From contig JAMOBD010000025.1 of NCBI GenBank assembly GCA_039908345.1, forward strand, positions 1-60,793: a DNA stretch of 60,793 nucleotides, given 5' to 3'. The number at the start of each line of letters is the position of its first letter. Positions within the stretch are counted from its first letter, which is position 1. The notes beneath the pieces were generated by a model. The model worked only from the letters and a program-made list of their open reading frames with translations, did no database searches and was not told the DNA's origin. This DNA is from Magnetospirillum sp. WYHS-4. GTDB taxonomy: Bacteria; Pseudomonadota; Alphaproteobacteria; Rhodospirillales; GLO-3. This document shows positions 46,209 to 55,681 of this stretch, in pieces. The position numbers were made by a program, and so were the translations under genes.

Positions 46209-46514
46209 TTGTTCGCTCTCTCGGACAGTGGAACGGGATGCCGAATCGATCTTCTGCCGGTCATGGACCTGCGGGCGGCGGGGCCATTCAAGGGCATCCT
46301 GGAACAGGCCATCGGACGGGGAGTCGAGGTGACCATCGCCGCCGCCGATGTGGAACGGCTGTCGACGCCCTGCATACAGGTCCTGCTGGCCGCGACGGCC
46401 GCCATGGAGAAGGGAGGCATCGCCTTCAGAATCGTCGGGCCGACCGATGCCTTCATTTCCGCTTTCGACGACCTGGGTCTGTTTCCGGTCATCATGAAGT
46501 GGAAGGTGGAATGA
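46209..46514 (+). CDS. STAS-domain protein heading the che operon
   Basis: This 101-residue protein has a STAS-type fold: 'RIDLLPVMDLRAAGPFKGILEQAI', 'VTIAAADVERLSTPCIQVLLAA', 'IAFRIVGPTDAFISAFDDLGL' (blocks). The position of the regulatory Ser is taken by 'RLSTPC', with S-T available. TTG at 46209 is placed 9 bases after GGAGG; a GTG at 46203 is close. A longer in-frame reading from 46029 crosses the promoter and looks non-coding. STAS proteins lead several alphaproteobacterial che operons and are thought to bind CheA or other kinases. Confidence 0.75.
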   Translation: MFALSDSGTGCRIDLLPVMDLRAAGPFKGILEQAIGRGVEVTIAAADVERLSTPCIQVLLAATAAMEKGGIAFRIVGPTDAFISAFDDLGLFPVIMKWKVE

Positions 46515-46879
46515 TGGTCAAGCGCGTCCTGACCATCGACGATTCGAAGACCATCCGCGACATGCTGGCCTTCACTCTGGGCCGCGCCGGGTTCGAATTC
46601 GTCCAGGCGGTCGACGGCCAGAAGGGACTGGAGGCGGCGCGGGCCGATGGCTTCGACGTCATCATCACCGACATCAACATGCCGGTGATGGACGGCATTA
46701 CCTTCATCCGCGAGGCACGCCGCTTGCCGCACTGCAAGGCGACGCCGATCCTGGTGCTGACCACCGAAACCTCGGACGAGAAGAAGGCCCAGGCGCGCCA
46801 AGCCGGCGCGACGGGATGGATCGTCAAGCCCTTCGATCCGGCGAAACTGCTCGCCGTGATCGCCAAGGTCAGTCCCTGA
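46511..46879 (+). CDS. cheY: CheY-type response regulator (first copy)
   Basis: This 122-residue receiver-only protein reads 'RVLTIDDSKTIRDML', phosphoacceptor Asp in 'IITDINMPVMDG', Thr in 'LVLTTETS' and Lys in 'WIVKPFDP'. Its ATG overlaps the STAS stop (ATGATG). It sits directly before cheA and is the usual phosphate sink or motor-binding CheY of these operons. Confidence 0.93.
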   Translation: MMVKRVLTIDDSKTIRDMLAFTLGRAGFEFVQAVDGQKGLEAARADGFDVIITDINMPVMDGITFIREARRLPHCKATPILVLTTETSDEKKAQARQAGATGWIVKPFDPAKLLAVIAKVSP

Positions 46880-46890
46880 GGGAGCGGGCC

Positions 46891-49074
46891 GTGGACGAAC
46901 TGGCACAATTCAAGCAGACATATTTCCAGGAATGCGAGGAACTGCTTTCCGATCTGGAACAGCACCTCATGACCATGCAGGACGGCAACACGGAAGCCGA
47001 AACCCTGCACGCCGCCTTCCGCGCCATCCATTCCATCAAGGGCGGCGCGGGAGCCTTCGGTTTCGAGCAGTTGGTCGCCTTCGCCCATACCTTCGAAACC
47101 ACTCTGGATCTGATGCGCGACGGGCGCCTGGCGCCGTCCGAGGAAGTGGTGAGGGTCTGCATTCGGGGCGGCGACGTGTTGGCCGACTTGGTGCGCGCCG
47201 CCCAGTCGGGTTCTCCCATGCCGGCCGATCATGGCGCGGACGTGCTGGCCGCCCTCAAGGCCCTGGCGGGCGGCGGCGCCGATTCCGGCGAACTGGGCCA
47301 GGACTTCGACGAGATCGACTTCACTCCCGTTCCAGCCGACGAAACCGGTGCCCCTGCGCCGTCCGCGGCGCCCGAACCCGAGCCCGAGCCCGCGGCGAAG
47401 ACGGCCTTCACTACCTATCGCATCCTGTTCACGCCACACACCGAGTTGCTGCGCCGTGCCAACGAGCCGCTTTTGCTGATCCGCGAGTTGAAGACCCTGG
47501 GGGCGATCCGGCCGGTTCCCGACCTGGGCCGTCTGCCGGCCCTCGACGACCTGGACCCCGAAGCGGCCTATATCGGCTGGACCATCGAGTTGGAGACATC
47601 CCGCGACAAGGCGGACGTCGAGGAAGTCTTCGAATTCGCCGCCGGCGATTGCGACCTGACCATCGAGGCGGTCGGCGATTCGGAACCACCGGCAGCCGAG
47701 GAAGTGGTCGTCGTCCCGGCCCCTCCGGCCGCTCCGGAAGGCCTGCGCCGCGAAGCGCCCCCGCCCCGCCCCGCCCCGCCCCCGCCGCATCCGGAAGTGG
47801 AACATGCAGGCACCGGCCCGGCAGGCCCGGCCGGTGCCGCCCGGGCGAGTTCCATCCGCGTCGACCTGGACAAGGTCGATCGCTTGGTCAACATGGTTGG
47901 CGAATTGGTGATTACCCAGGCCATGCTGATCCAGCAGTCGGGAGGCCTCGCCACCGAGGAACATCCGGAACTGATGCGCGGCATCGAGGAATTGTCGCAC
48001 CACACCCGCGATCTGCAGGAAAGCGTGATGGCGATCCGCGCCCAGCCGGTGAAGTCGGTGTTCCAGCGCATTCCCCGTCTGGTGCGCGAGACCGCCCTGG
48101 CCTGCGGCAAGAAGGTGAGGCTTGTGACCAGCGGCGAGAACACCGAAATCGACAAGACGGTGATCGAGCAGTTGGGCGATCCGCTCACCCATATGATCCG
48201 CAATGCCGTCGACCATGGCATCGAAACGCCGGAAAGGCGCATCGCCGCGGGCAAGCCCGGAGAAGGCACGATCCATCTTTCCGCTGACCACCGGGGCGGA
48301 CGTATCGTCATCGAGATCGACGACGACGGCCAGGGCATCCCGCGCGACAAGGTGCTGAAAAAAGCCGTGGAACGCGGACTCGTATCGCCGGGCGTGCAAC
48401 TGACCGAGGAGGAAATCGACAATCTGATCTTTCTGCCCGGGTTCTCGACCGCCGAGCAGGTGACCAGCGTCTCGGGACGCGGTGTCGGGATGGATGTGGT
48501 CCGCCGCAATATCCAGAACCTGGGCGGACGGGTGATCGTTCGCTCGCGGCCCGGCCACGGATCGACCTTCCTGCTCACCCTGCCGCTGACTCTCGCGGTG
48601 ATGGACGGCATGATCGTGCGGGCGGGGTCCCACTCCTACGTCCTGCCGCTGGCCAATATCATCGAAAGCCTGCGGCCCAAGCCGGCCGAATTGCATCGCA
48701 TGGTCAACGGCAACGATGTCCTGTCGATCCGCGGCGACTACGTGCAGCTCATTCCCTTGCACCGCCTGTTCAACATCCGCGATGCCGAACGGGACCCCAG
48801 CCGTGCCCTGGTGGTCATGGTGGAGACCGAAGGCGACCATCGGGTTGGCCTGGTGGTCGACGAGATCCTCGGCCAACAGCAAGTCGTCATCAAGAGCCTG
48901 GAAGACAATTTCGATCCCGTCGAGGGAGTCGCGGCCGCCACCATCCTGGGCAGCGGTCGCGTGGCCCTCATTCTCGACGTGGTCGGACTCAAGGTCATGG
49001 CGGATCGCCTGACGGCCGTCCACATGCGCCATGAGCGCACCCGCATCGAACACGTCGAGACCCTGGAGGCTTGA
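46891..49074 (+). CDS. cheA: Chemotaxis histidine kinase CheA
   Basis: This 727-residue kinase autophosphorylates and passes phosphate to CheY and CheB. The Hpt site is His47 in AIHSIKGGAGAFGF. Residues 160-290 form a second globular part after an Ala/Pro/Glu linker ('TYRILFTPHTELLRRANEP'). Dimerisation ('IRVDLDKVDRLVNMVGELVI'), the ATPase (N box 'HMIRNAVDHGIE', G boxes 'DDDGQGI' and 'GRGVGMDVV') and the CheW-like P5 follow. GTG start after GAGGGAGCGGGCC. cheW follows after three bases. Confidence 0.95.
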   Translation: MDELAQFKQTYFQECEELLSDLEQHLMTMQDGNTEAETLHAAFRAIHSIKGGAGAFGFEQLVAFAHTFETTLDLMRDGRLAPSEEVVRVCIRGGDVLADLVRAAQSGSPMPADHGADVLAALKALAGGGADSGELGQDFDEIDFTPVPADETGAPAPSAAPEPEPEPAAKTAFTTYRILFTPHTELLRRANEPLLLIRELKTLGAIRPVPDLGRLPALDDLDPEAAYIGWTIELETSRDKADVEEVFEFAAGDCDLTIEAVGDSEPPAAEEVVVVPAPPAAPEGLRREAPPPRPAPPPPHPEVEHAGTGPAGPAGAARASSIRVDLDKVDRLVNMVGELVITQAMLIQQSGGLATEEHPELMRGIEELSHHTRDLQESVMAIRAQPVKSVFQRIPRLVRETALACGKKVRLVTSGENTEIDKTVIEQLGDPLTHMIRNAVDHGIETPERRIAAGKPGEGTIHLSADHRGGRIVIEIDDDGQGIPRDKVLKKAVERGLVSPGVQLTEEEIDNLIFLPGFSTAEQVTSVSGRGVGMDVVRRNIQNLGGRVIVRSRPGHGSTFLLTLPLTLAVMDGMIVRAGSHSYVLPLANIIESLRPKPAELHRMVNGNDVLSIRGDYVQLIPLHRLFNIRDAERDPSRALVVMVETEGDHRVGLVVDEILGQQQVVIKSLEDNFDPVEGVAAATILGSGRVALILDVVGLKVMADRLTAVHMRHERTRIEHVETLEA

Positions 49075-49077
49075 GCC

Positions 49078-49626
49078 ATGATGGACCTCGCCAACGAATT
49101 CCCTTCGGCCGGCATGCCGACCCGGAAGGAGGAAAAGCCGGTCGGCCCCACCGTCCAGCTCATCACCTTCACCATCGGCGACGAGGAATACGGCGTCGAC
49201 ATCATGGCGGTGCGCGAGATCCGCGCCTGGGCGGAAACCACGCTCTTGCCGAATACGCCCAAATACGTGCGGGGCGTCATCAACCTCCGGGGCACCATCG
49301 TGCCGATCTATGACCTGCGGGCCCGCTTCGGCATGGGGGCCACCGACGCCAGCAAGACCCACGTGGTCATCGTGGTGGGTATCGGCGGGCGCACCATCGG
49401 CATCCTGGTCGATACGGTCTCCGACATTCTGACCGTGACCGAACACGATGTCCGCCCGGTTCCCGACATGGAACTGACGGTGGACGGAGCCTTCCTGAGC
49501 GGCCTGATCACGGTGCAAGACCACATGGTGGCCTTGATCCAACTCGACAAGCTGTTCGACACGACGCTGGCGGTTGCCGGCACTGCGACCAAGGGGGCGG
49601 AGAGCCTGCCGTCCCCGGGAACCTGA
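49078..49626 (+). CDS. cheW: Chemotaxis coupling protein CheW
   Basis: This 182-residue scaffold links receptors to CheA. The core reads '[21 protein letters not shown]', '[18 protein letters not shown]', '[12 protein letters not shown]' (blocks). A 20-residue N-terminal extension and a 15-residue tail are additional. It lies between cheA and a receptor gene. Confidence 0.95.
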   Translation: MMDLANEFPSAGMPTRKEEKPVGPTVQLITFTIGDEEYGVDIMAVREIRAWAETTLLPNTPKYVRGVINLRGTIVPIYDLRARFGMGATDASKTHVVIVVGIGGRTIGILVDTVSDILTVTEHDVRPVPDMELTVDGAFLSGLITVQDHMVALIQLDKLFDTTLAVAGTATKGAESLPSPGT

Positions 49627-49649
49627 AGGACCGAGAATTGGGGGGCGAT

Positions 49650-52379
49650 ATGAATGCTGCCAAGAGCCGTTCCGGATTTCGGCTCCGGCACCGGTTGGGC
49701 GTGCTGGTGCTGGCGCCGCTGCTGGGCATGGCTTCGTTCTCCGGCATCCTGGTGGCGGAGAAGCTCAGCCAGCACGACGCGATCGAGGAACTGCACGAGG
49801 TCATCGATATCGCCCCCGCCCTGGGCGGCCTGGTGCACGAACTGCAGAAGGAACGCGGCTTGACGGCGGGCTACCTGGGACCCGGGGGCGCCGCGAAATT
49901 CAAGGACAAGCTGACAGCCCAGCGACAGGCCACCGACAAGGCCCTGGCAGCCTTCGCCAAGGCCGCCGGGCCGCTCAAGGCGACCGCGGACGGCGGCCTT
50001 TCCGAAACCTTCAAGACCGTCGACTCCCTGTTCGGCGCCATGGCCGACCGGCGCGGTGCGATTCTGGACGGCACGATCCCGGTTCCCGAGGGGACCGGCT
50101 ATTACACCACCCTCGTCGACCGTCTGCTGCACATCGTCGGCGGCCTTGCCCATCTCAGCATGGACGCGCGGGTCAGCAGCCAGATCGCCGCCTATGTGGC
50201 GATCCTGCAGGGCAAGGAAGCGGCGGGCCAGGAACGGGCCGTGGGAACGGCGGGGTTCACCGGCGGCTTCTTCGGGCCCGCGGCGCACCGCCAATTCATC
50301 AGCCTGGTGGCGGCCCAGAAGGCCTATTTCGCCGTTTTCGCCGAATTCGCCAACGCCGGCCAGAAGGGCTTCTTCGAGGAAACCCTGCGCGATCCCGCCA
50401 TCGCCGAAATCGACCGCCTGCGTAAGATCGCCATGGAAAGCCCGGACAACGGCCATACGGGCAGTGTCGATCCCGCTCGCTGGTTCGAGGTGACGACCAC
50501 GCGCATCGAACTGCTGAAGAAGATCGAGGACCGTCTCGCCGGCGACATCAACCGACGGACAGAGGAACTGCACGACGCCGCCGAACGGCACGTCTATGGC
50601 TTCGGCGGTTTGGCCGTGGCGATCATGATCGGGACCGTCGCCCTGGTGATGGCGATCCTGCGCGGTCTGACCGGGCCGATCAACACCATGGTCGGCGTCA
50701 TGGACCGTCTGGCCGCCGGCGAGACCGTGGACATCCCGGCCGCCGACCGCGGCGACGAAATCGGCGACATGGCCCGCGCGCTTTCCCAGATCCACGAGAC
50801 CGGCGCCCGCGCGGCCCGAGTCCAGGCGGCGCTCGACGTGGTTTCCTCCATGGTCGTCCTGATCGATCCGGAGCACCGGATCAGCTACGCCAATCGGGCG
50901 GCGCAGCGCCACGCCTCGGAGAACGGCGCGGCCCTGGGCGCCGCCCGTCCAGGATTCCCGACCGGCGGCTTGGTGGGCTGCGACTTCGACTCGTGCCATA
51001 CCGATCCCACCCTCGGCCGCCAAGCCTTGCGCGGTCTCCGCGGCGAGCACCGCAGCCGCTTCGAGATGGGCGAGCGCACCTTCGACGCCGTCGCCAATCC
51101 GGTGGAAGTGGGCCGCGGAGAAAGAGTCGGCACGGTCGTCGAGGTCGTCGACATGACCCATCAACTGGCGATCGAGAAGGAGGTGTCCGACCTGGTGGAC
51201 GCGGCCGCCGCCGGAGACTTCAGCCGCCGCATCGACCTGGCCGATCAGAGCGGCTTCATGGCCCGTCTGGCGCAAGGCGTCAACCAACTGGCCGATACGG
51301 TCGAAAAGGGCCTGGAATCGGTGATCGCCGTATTTCACGCCATGGCCGAGGGCGACCTGACCCAACGCATGGCCGGCGACTACCAGGGCGCCTTCCTTCG
51401 CCTGCAGGAGGACTCGGCGCAGATGGCCGAACGCCTGGCCGGTATCGCCACGCGGATCATCGAGGCCACCTCGGCGGTGCAGACCGCCGCCGCCGAGATC
51501 TCGGAGGGCACCGCCGATCTGGCCCAGCGGACCGAGCACCAGGCTTCCAGCCTGGAAGAGACGGCGGCCGCCATGGAAGAGCTGTCGGCCACGGTGCGCC
51601 AGAATGCCGGCAACGCCCAGCAGGCCAATCAGTTGGCCGTCGCGGCCCGCGAGTCCGCCAACCAAGGCGGAACCGTCGCCAAGGACGCGGTGGAGGCGGT
51701 GACCGGTATCGCGGCCTCGTCGCGCCAGATCACCGAGATCGTCGGCATGATCGAGGAGATCGCGTTCCAGACCAACCTGCTGGCACTGAACGCGGCCGTG
51801 GAGGCCGCACGGGCCGGTGACGCCGGCAAGGGCTTCGCCGTGGTGGCCGCCGAGGTCCGGTCCCTGGCGCAAAGGACCAGTCAGGCCTCCAAGGACATCA
51901 AGGGCCTGATCGATTCCAGCAATAAGCAGGTGGGACGGGGCGTCGGCTTGGTCACCCAGGCCGGAACCGTGCTGGGAGAGATCGTCACCGGCGTCAAGAA
52001 GGTGGCGGACATCGTGTCGGAGATCGCCGCCGCCAGCCGCGAACAATCCACAGGCCTGGACGAGGTCAACACGGCCGTCTCGCAGATGGACGAGATGACC
52101 CAGCAGAATGCCGCCATGGTCGAGGAAAGCACGGCAGCCGCCCAGTCCCTGGCCAATCAGGCGCAGGAACTGCTGCGGCTGGTCGCCTTCTTCAGGACGG
52201 GCGACGTCGCACTGGACGGGGCTCTCGCACCGCCACCCATCGCTCCAGCCCTCCCGCAGCCGGCGCCGAAGCCGGCCCCGGCCGCCAAGCCGGCACCTGT
52301 CGCCGAACTCAAGCGGCCCCCGGCCAAGGGCACCGCGAATTCCGATTCCGACGCGGATCCGGAGTGGCAGGAGTTCTAG
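49650..52379 (+). CDS. Methyl-accepting chemotaxis protein with nitrate-sensor (NIT) domain
   Basis: This 909-residue receptor has a first membrane segment (about 15-35), and a periplasmic NIT domain with its hallmark '[17 protein letters not shown]' (four-helix, binds nitrate or nitrite). The second membrane segment ('[17 protein letters not shown]'), HAMP, a PAS-like cytoplasmic part ('[19 protein letters not shown]', with an unusual CDFDSCH pair of cysteines) and the MCP signalling hairpin follow, ending in EWQEF. ATG 49650 after GGGGGCG is preferred to TTG 49638. It sits inside the che operon between cheW and cheR. Confidence 0.9.
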   Translation: MNAAKSRSGFRLRHRLGVLVLAPLLGMASFSGILVAEKLSQHDAIEELHEVIDIAPALGGLVHELQKERGLTAGYLGPGGAAKFKDKLTAQRQATDKALAAFAKAAGPLKATADGGLSETFKTVDSLFGAMADRRGAILDGTIPVPEGTGYYTTLVDRLLHIVGGLAHLSMDARVSSQIAAYVAILQGKEAAGQERAVGTAGFTGGFFGPAAHRQFISLVAAQKAYFAVFAEFANAGQKGFFEETLRDPAIAEIDRLRKIAMESPDNGHTGSVDPARWFEVTTTRIELLKKIEDRLAGDINRRTEELHDAAERHVYGFGGLAVAIMIGTVALVMAILRGLTGPINTMVGVMDRLAAGETVDIPAADRGDEIGDMARALSQIHETGARAARVQAALDVVSSMVVLIDPEHRISYANRAAQRHASENGAALGAARPGFPTGGLVGCDFDSCHTDPTLGRQALRGLRGEHRSRFEMGERTFDAVANPVEVGRGERVGTVVEVVDMTHQLAIEKEVSDLVDAAAAGDFSRRIDLADQSGFMARLAQGVNQLADTVEKGLESVIAVFHAMAEGDLTQRMAGDYQGAFLRLQEDSAQMAERLAGIATRIIEATSAVQTAAAEISEGTADLAQRTEHQASSLEETAAAMEELSATVRQNAGNAQQANQLAVAARESANQGGTVAKDAVEAVTGIAASSRQITEIVGMIEEIAFQTNLLALNAAVEAARAGDAGKGFAVVAAEVRSLAQRTSQASKDIKGLIDSSNKQVGRGVGLVTQAGTVLGEIVTGVKKVADIVSEIAAASREQSTGLDEVNTAVSQMDEMTQQNAAMVEESTAAAQSLANQAQELLRLVAFFRTGDVALDGALAPPPIAPALPQPAPKPAPAAKPAPVAELKRPPAKGTANSDSDADPEWQEF

Positions 52380-52381
52380 GA

Positions 52382-53239
52382 ATGGCCGTTTCCAAGGGAG
52401 GCACGGTCGCCGAGCGGGAATTCCACCTGGGCGAGGAAGAATTCCGCTTCCTCGTCGACATGGTCCATCAACGCACCGGCATCGTGCTGGGCGAGCACAA
52501 GCGGACCATGATCTACGGCCGTTTGGCGCGCCGCCTGCGCCAGTTGGGCATGAACAGTTTCCGGGACTATTGCGATCTGATCGCCGGCGATCACGGAACC
52601 GCCGAAATCGGCTTCTTCGTCAACGCGGTGACCACCAACCTCACCCGCTTTTTCCGCGAAGGCCATCACTTCGACCACCTGCGCGACGAGTTCCTGCCCG
52701 CCCTGGCCAGGCGGGCGGAAGGCGGGGCGCCCAGGCGGCTGCGCATCTGGTCGGCCGGCTGTTCCTCGGGCGAGGAGCCCTACACCATCGCCATGACCCT
52801 GCGCGAAGGTCTTCGCGATCTGGACCGCTGGGACGCCCGCATCCTGGCTACCGACATCGATACCGACATGCTGGACAAAGGAGAGGCCGGGCTTTACCCG
52901 GCGGATTCCCAGGAAGGCATCCCCGAAGCCTACCGCGGGCGCTATACGGAAAGCCAAGGCGGCAAGATCAGGATGAAGGACTCGCTGCGTTCCCTGATCG
53001 CCTTCAAGCGGCTCAATCTGTTGGGCCGCTGGCCGATGAAGGGCCCCTTCGATGCCATCTTCTGCCGGAATGTGGTCATCTACTTCGATCGCCCGACCCA
53101 GACCGCCTTGTTCGGACGCTATGCCGAGTTGCTGGCCGACCACGGCTTTCTTTACGTCGGCCATTCCGAGAATTTGTTCAACGTTACCGACCGCTTCCGC
53201 TTGGTGGGACGGAGCGTCTACCGCAAGGCACCTGTTTGA
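52382..53239 (+). CDS. cheR: Chemotaxis protein methyltransferase CheR
   Basis: This 285-residue SAM-dependent enzyme methylates receptor glutamates. N-terminal helical domain 'RFLVDMVHQRTGIVLGEHKR', then 'TTNLTRFFREGHHFDHL', SAM-binding 'IWSAGCSSGEEPYTIAM', 'ILATDIDTDML' and 'IFCRNVVIYFD' (blocks). It starts two bases after the NIT receptor stop. Confidence 0.95.
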   Translation: MAVSKGGTVAEREFHLGEEEFRFLVDMVHQRTGIVLGEHKRTMIYGRLARRLRQLGMNSFRDYCDLIAGDHGTAEIGFFVNAVTTNLTRFFREGHHFDHLRDEFLPALARRAEGGAPRRLRIWSAGCSSGEEPYTIAMTLREGLRDLDRWDARILATDIDTDMLDKGEAGLYPADSQEGIPEAYRGRYTESQGGKIRMKDSLRSLIAFKRLNLLGRWPMKGPFDAIFCRNVVIYFDRPTQTALFGRYAELLADHGFLYVGHSENLFNVTDRFRLVGRSVYRKAPV

Positions 53240-53276
53240 AAATGGAATCATCTTGATCGAATCGCGGCGGGCCGGT

Positions 53277-53293
53277 AAGCCGAACCTCGGCTT
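53277..53293 (+). other. Perfect hairpin between cheR and cheB
   Basis: AAGCCGA-ACC-TCGGCTT can fold into a 7-base stem with a 3-base loop 28 bases before the cheB ATG. No T tract follows, so it may tune mRNA stability or cheB translation rather than terminate. Confidence 0.4.
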
Positions 53294-53320
53294 CTCGCCA
53301 ATCCGATAGGGGACCACACG

Positions 53321-54379
53321 ATGGCTGGCAAGATACGCGTTCTGATCGTCGACGACTCGGCGTTGATCCGCCAGATGCTGACGGCCATGCTGAGCGAAGA
53401 CCCAGAGTTGGAGGTCGTCGGCTCCGCTTCCGATCCCTTGATCGCGCGCGAGAGGATCAAGGAACTCAATCCGGACGTCATCACCTTGGATGTCGAGATG
53501 CCGCGCATGGACGGCATCAGCTTCCTGCGCAAGATCATGAAATTGCGGCCGATGCCGGTGGTGATGGTTTCCACCCTGACCCAGAAGGGGGCCGAGGTCA
53601 CCCTCGAGGCTCTGGAAATCGGCGCCGTCGACTTCGTCGGCAAGCCGACCATCGACATGCAGCAGGGCATGGCCGGCAAGAAGGAGGAGATCATCTCCAA
53701 GGTCAAGGCGGCCGCCCGTGCCCGCGTGCGCGTCCCCGCCGACCTGAATTCCCCGGCGCAACGGCCGAAGGTTCTGGCCGTTCCGGCCGGCCCGGGCTTC
53801 CGCACTACCGATCGCATCGTCGCCATCGGCGCTTCGACCGGCGGCGTGGAGGCGCTACGCGAGGTGATCTGCGCCCTGCCCGCCGACTGCCCGCCCATCC
53901 TGATTACCCAGCACATGCCGGTGAAATTCACCGAAAGCTTCGCCAAGCGGCTCGATTCCATGGCGGCGCTGGCGGTTTCGGAAGCCCGTGATGGTGAACG
54001 GGCCGTGCCGGGCCACGTCTACATCGCGCCCGGCGGCCAGCATCTGGAACTGGTCCGGTCCGGCGGCACCTACGGCTGCAAGGTCTACGACGGACCGCTG
54101 GTGTCCGGTCACCGGCCCTCGGTCGACGTGCTGTTCCGGTCGGTGGCCGCCCAGGCCGGTCCCAACGCGGTGGGCGCCATTCTCACCGGCATGGGCCGGG
54201 ACGGGGCCGAAGGCCTGATGGCCATGCGCGAGGCCGGCGCGATGACCCTCGGCCAGGACGAATCCACGGCCCTGGTCTATGGGATGCCGCGGGTCGCCAA
54301 GGAAATCGGCGCCGTCCAGGTCGAATTGCCCTTGAGCCGCATCGCCGAAGGAATCCTTAAGCACAGCAGCGGCGGCTGA
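53321..54379 (+). CDS. cheB: Chemotaxis-specific methylesterase CheB
   Basis: This 352-residue enzyme demethylates and deamidates receptors. The receiver domain has Asp57 in TLDVEMPRMDG. The esterase has Ser172 in GASTGG, His in 'ITQHMPVKFTESFAKRL' and Asp in 'ILTGMGRDGAEG'. 81 bases, including a hairpin, separate it from cheR. Phosphorylation by CheA relieves the block by the receiver. Confidence 0.96.
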   Translation: MAGKIRVLIVDDSALIRQMLTAMLSEDPELEVVGSASDPLIARERIKELNPDVITLDVEMPRMDGISFLRKIMKLRPMPVVMVSTLTQKGAEVTLEALEIGAVDFVGKPTIDMQQGMAGKKEEIISKVKAAARARVRVPADLNSPAQRPKVLAVPAGPGFRTTDRIVAIGASTGGVEALREVICALPADCPPILITQHMPVKFTESFAKRLDSMAALAVSEARDGERAVPGHVYIAPGGQHLELVRSGGTYGCKVYDGPLVSGHRPSVDVLFRSVAAQAGPNAVGAILTGMGRDGAEGLMAMREAGAMTLGQDESTALVYGMPRVAKEIGAVQVELPLSRIAEGILKHSSGG

Positions 54380-54450
54380 AGAAAGAAATTGATCGATTCC
54401 CGGTCTTCACAGTAAGGAAGCATTGAGCCGATTTGGGGGAAGAAGCAGCC

Positions 54451-54840
54451 ATGCCGCAAGCGCACAATCTCAAGATCCTGATCGTCGACGACCAGCAGAG
54501 CATGCGGGGCTTGCTCCGCTACGGCCTGCAGCAGCTGGGCGTCCGCAACGTGGTCGAGGCCAAGGACGGAGGAGAGGCGCTGCAGGCGCTGCTCGCCAAC
54601 AAGTTCGATCTGGTGATCTCGGACTGGAACATGGACGGCATGGACGGCCTGACCTTGCTGAAGACCATCCGCTCCAATCCGCTGATCAAGAAGACGCCCT
54701 TCATCATGTCGACGGGGCAGAAGGACCAGGAAAAGGTCCGCGAGGCCATCCAGGCCGGCGTCAACAACTACGTGGTCAAGCCCTTCAACGTCGAAACCCT
54801 GAAGAAGAAGATGGAAGCCGTCATCGGCAAGCTCGAATAG
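54451..54840 (+). CDS. cheY: CheY-type response regulator (second copy)
   Basis: This 129-residue receiver-only protein is closer to classical CheY than the first copy: 'ILIVDDQQSMRGLLRYGLQQLG', phosphoacceptor Asp in 'VISDWNMDGMDG', Thr in 'IMSTGQKDQ', Lys in 'YVVKPFNV'. ATG 54451 follows GGGGGAAGAAG; a TTG at 54433 is less likely. One of the two CheY proteins probably drives the motor while the other drains phosphate; which is which cannot be told. Confidence 0.94.
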   Translation: MPQAHNLKILIVDDQQSMRGLLRYGLQQLGVRNVVEAKDGGEALQALLANKFDLVISDWNMDGMDGLTLLKTIRSNPLIKKTPFIMSTGQKDQEKVREAIQAGVNNYVVKPFNVETLKKKMEAVIGKLE

Positions 54841-54844
54841 TCCC

Positions 54845-55681
54845 ATGGTCGGACCGGCCGGCACCCATATCGTCGTGGTCGGCAACGAAAAGGGCGGGGC
54901 CGGCAAGACCACGGCGGCGATGCATTTGGCGGTAGCCTTGATGCGCATGGGTTATCCGGTGGGGACCATCGATCTCGATCCCCGCCAGCGCACCTTGACC
55001 CGCTACGTCGAGAACCGGTCGCGCTGGATGGAAGAAAACCCCGTTCGCCTGCCGCGACCCGAACACCGCCTGGTGATCCGCAGCACCCTCGACAGCATTC
55101 AGGACGCCGCCCGCGACGAAGAAGACCGCCTTGCCGCCACGGTCGAGGAACTGGGCCGCACCTGCCCCTTCCTGGTGGTGGATTGCCCAGGCAACGACGT
55201 GCCGCTGGCCCGCTTCGCCCATACCTTCGCCGATACCCTGATCACGCCGATCAACGACAGCCTGGTCGACCTGGACCTGTTGGTCGAATTGCATCCCACC
55301 ACGCTGGCCCTCGAACGGCCGGGAGTCTATGCGGCGATGATCCTGGAGCAGCGCCGCGCCCGCCTGGGGGGCTGGCGGCGGGGGTGCGACTGGATACTGC
55401 TGCGCAACCGCTTGTCGGCGCTCAACGACCACAACAAGCGGCGCGTCCTCGCCACGCTGGAAAGCCTGTCCAAGACCCTGGGCTTCCGCATGGTGCGCGG
55501 ATTCGGCGAACGTATCGTCTTCCGCCAGCTTTTCCTTGCCGGGCTGACGGTGCTGGACCTGCGCGAACCGGGCACCGGCATCCCGCTCACCATGTCACAC
55601 GTCGCAGCCCGCCAGGAAGTGCGCCAACTGGTCGAAGCCCTCTGGCTGCCGCGCCTGGAGGGCAAGCTGGATATGATCTGA
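54845..55681 (+). CDS. mipZ: MipZ-type ParA/MinD-family ATPase in the che operon
   Basis: This 278-residue P-loop ATPase has a deviant Walker A GNEKGGAGKTT (13-23), 'TIDLDPRQRTLTRYVENR' and 'FLVVDCPGNDVPLARFAH', matching the MipZ family that positions the division plane in alphaproteobacteria. It starts five bases after the second cheY and ends one base from a convergent gene. Chemotaxis operons often carry ParA-like proteins that place receptor arrays (ParC, PpfA). Here a MipZ-type protein occupies that place, so an array-positioning role is possible. Whether the genome has another MipZ is unknown. Confidence 0.85.
   Translation: MVGPAGTHIVVVGNEKGGAGKTTAAMHLAVALMRMGYPVGTIDLDPRQRTLTRYVENRSRWMEENPVRLPRPEHRLVIRSTLDSIQDAARDEEDRLAATVEELGRTCPFLVVDCPGNDVPLARFAHTFADTLITPINDSLVDLDLLVELHPTTLALERPGVYAAMILEQRRARLGGWRRGCDWILLRNRLSALNDHNKRRVLATLESLSKTLGFRMVRGFGERIVFRQLFLAGLTVLDLREPGTGIPLTMSHVAARQEVRQLVEALWLPRLEGKLDMI

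Noticed and set aside
46492-52046. Very long open frames on the minus strand across cheA and the NIT receptor (about 900-1000 codons)
   Set aside because: They lie antisense to genes with full family motifs, are rich in Gln, His, Gly and Asp in the pattern expected of GC-rich antisense frames, and show no domain.
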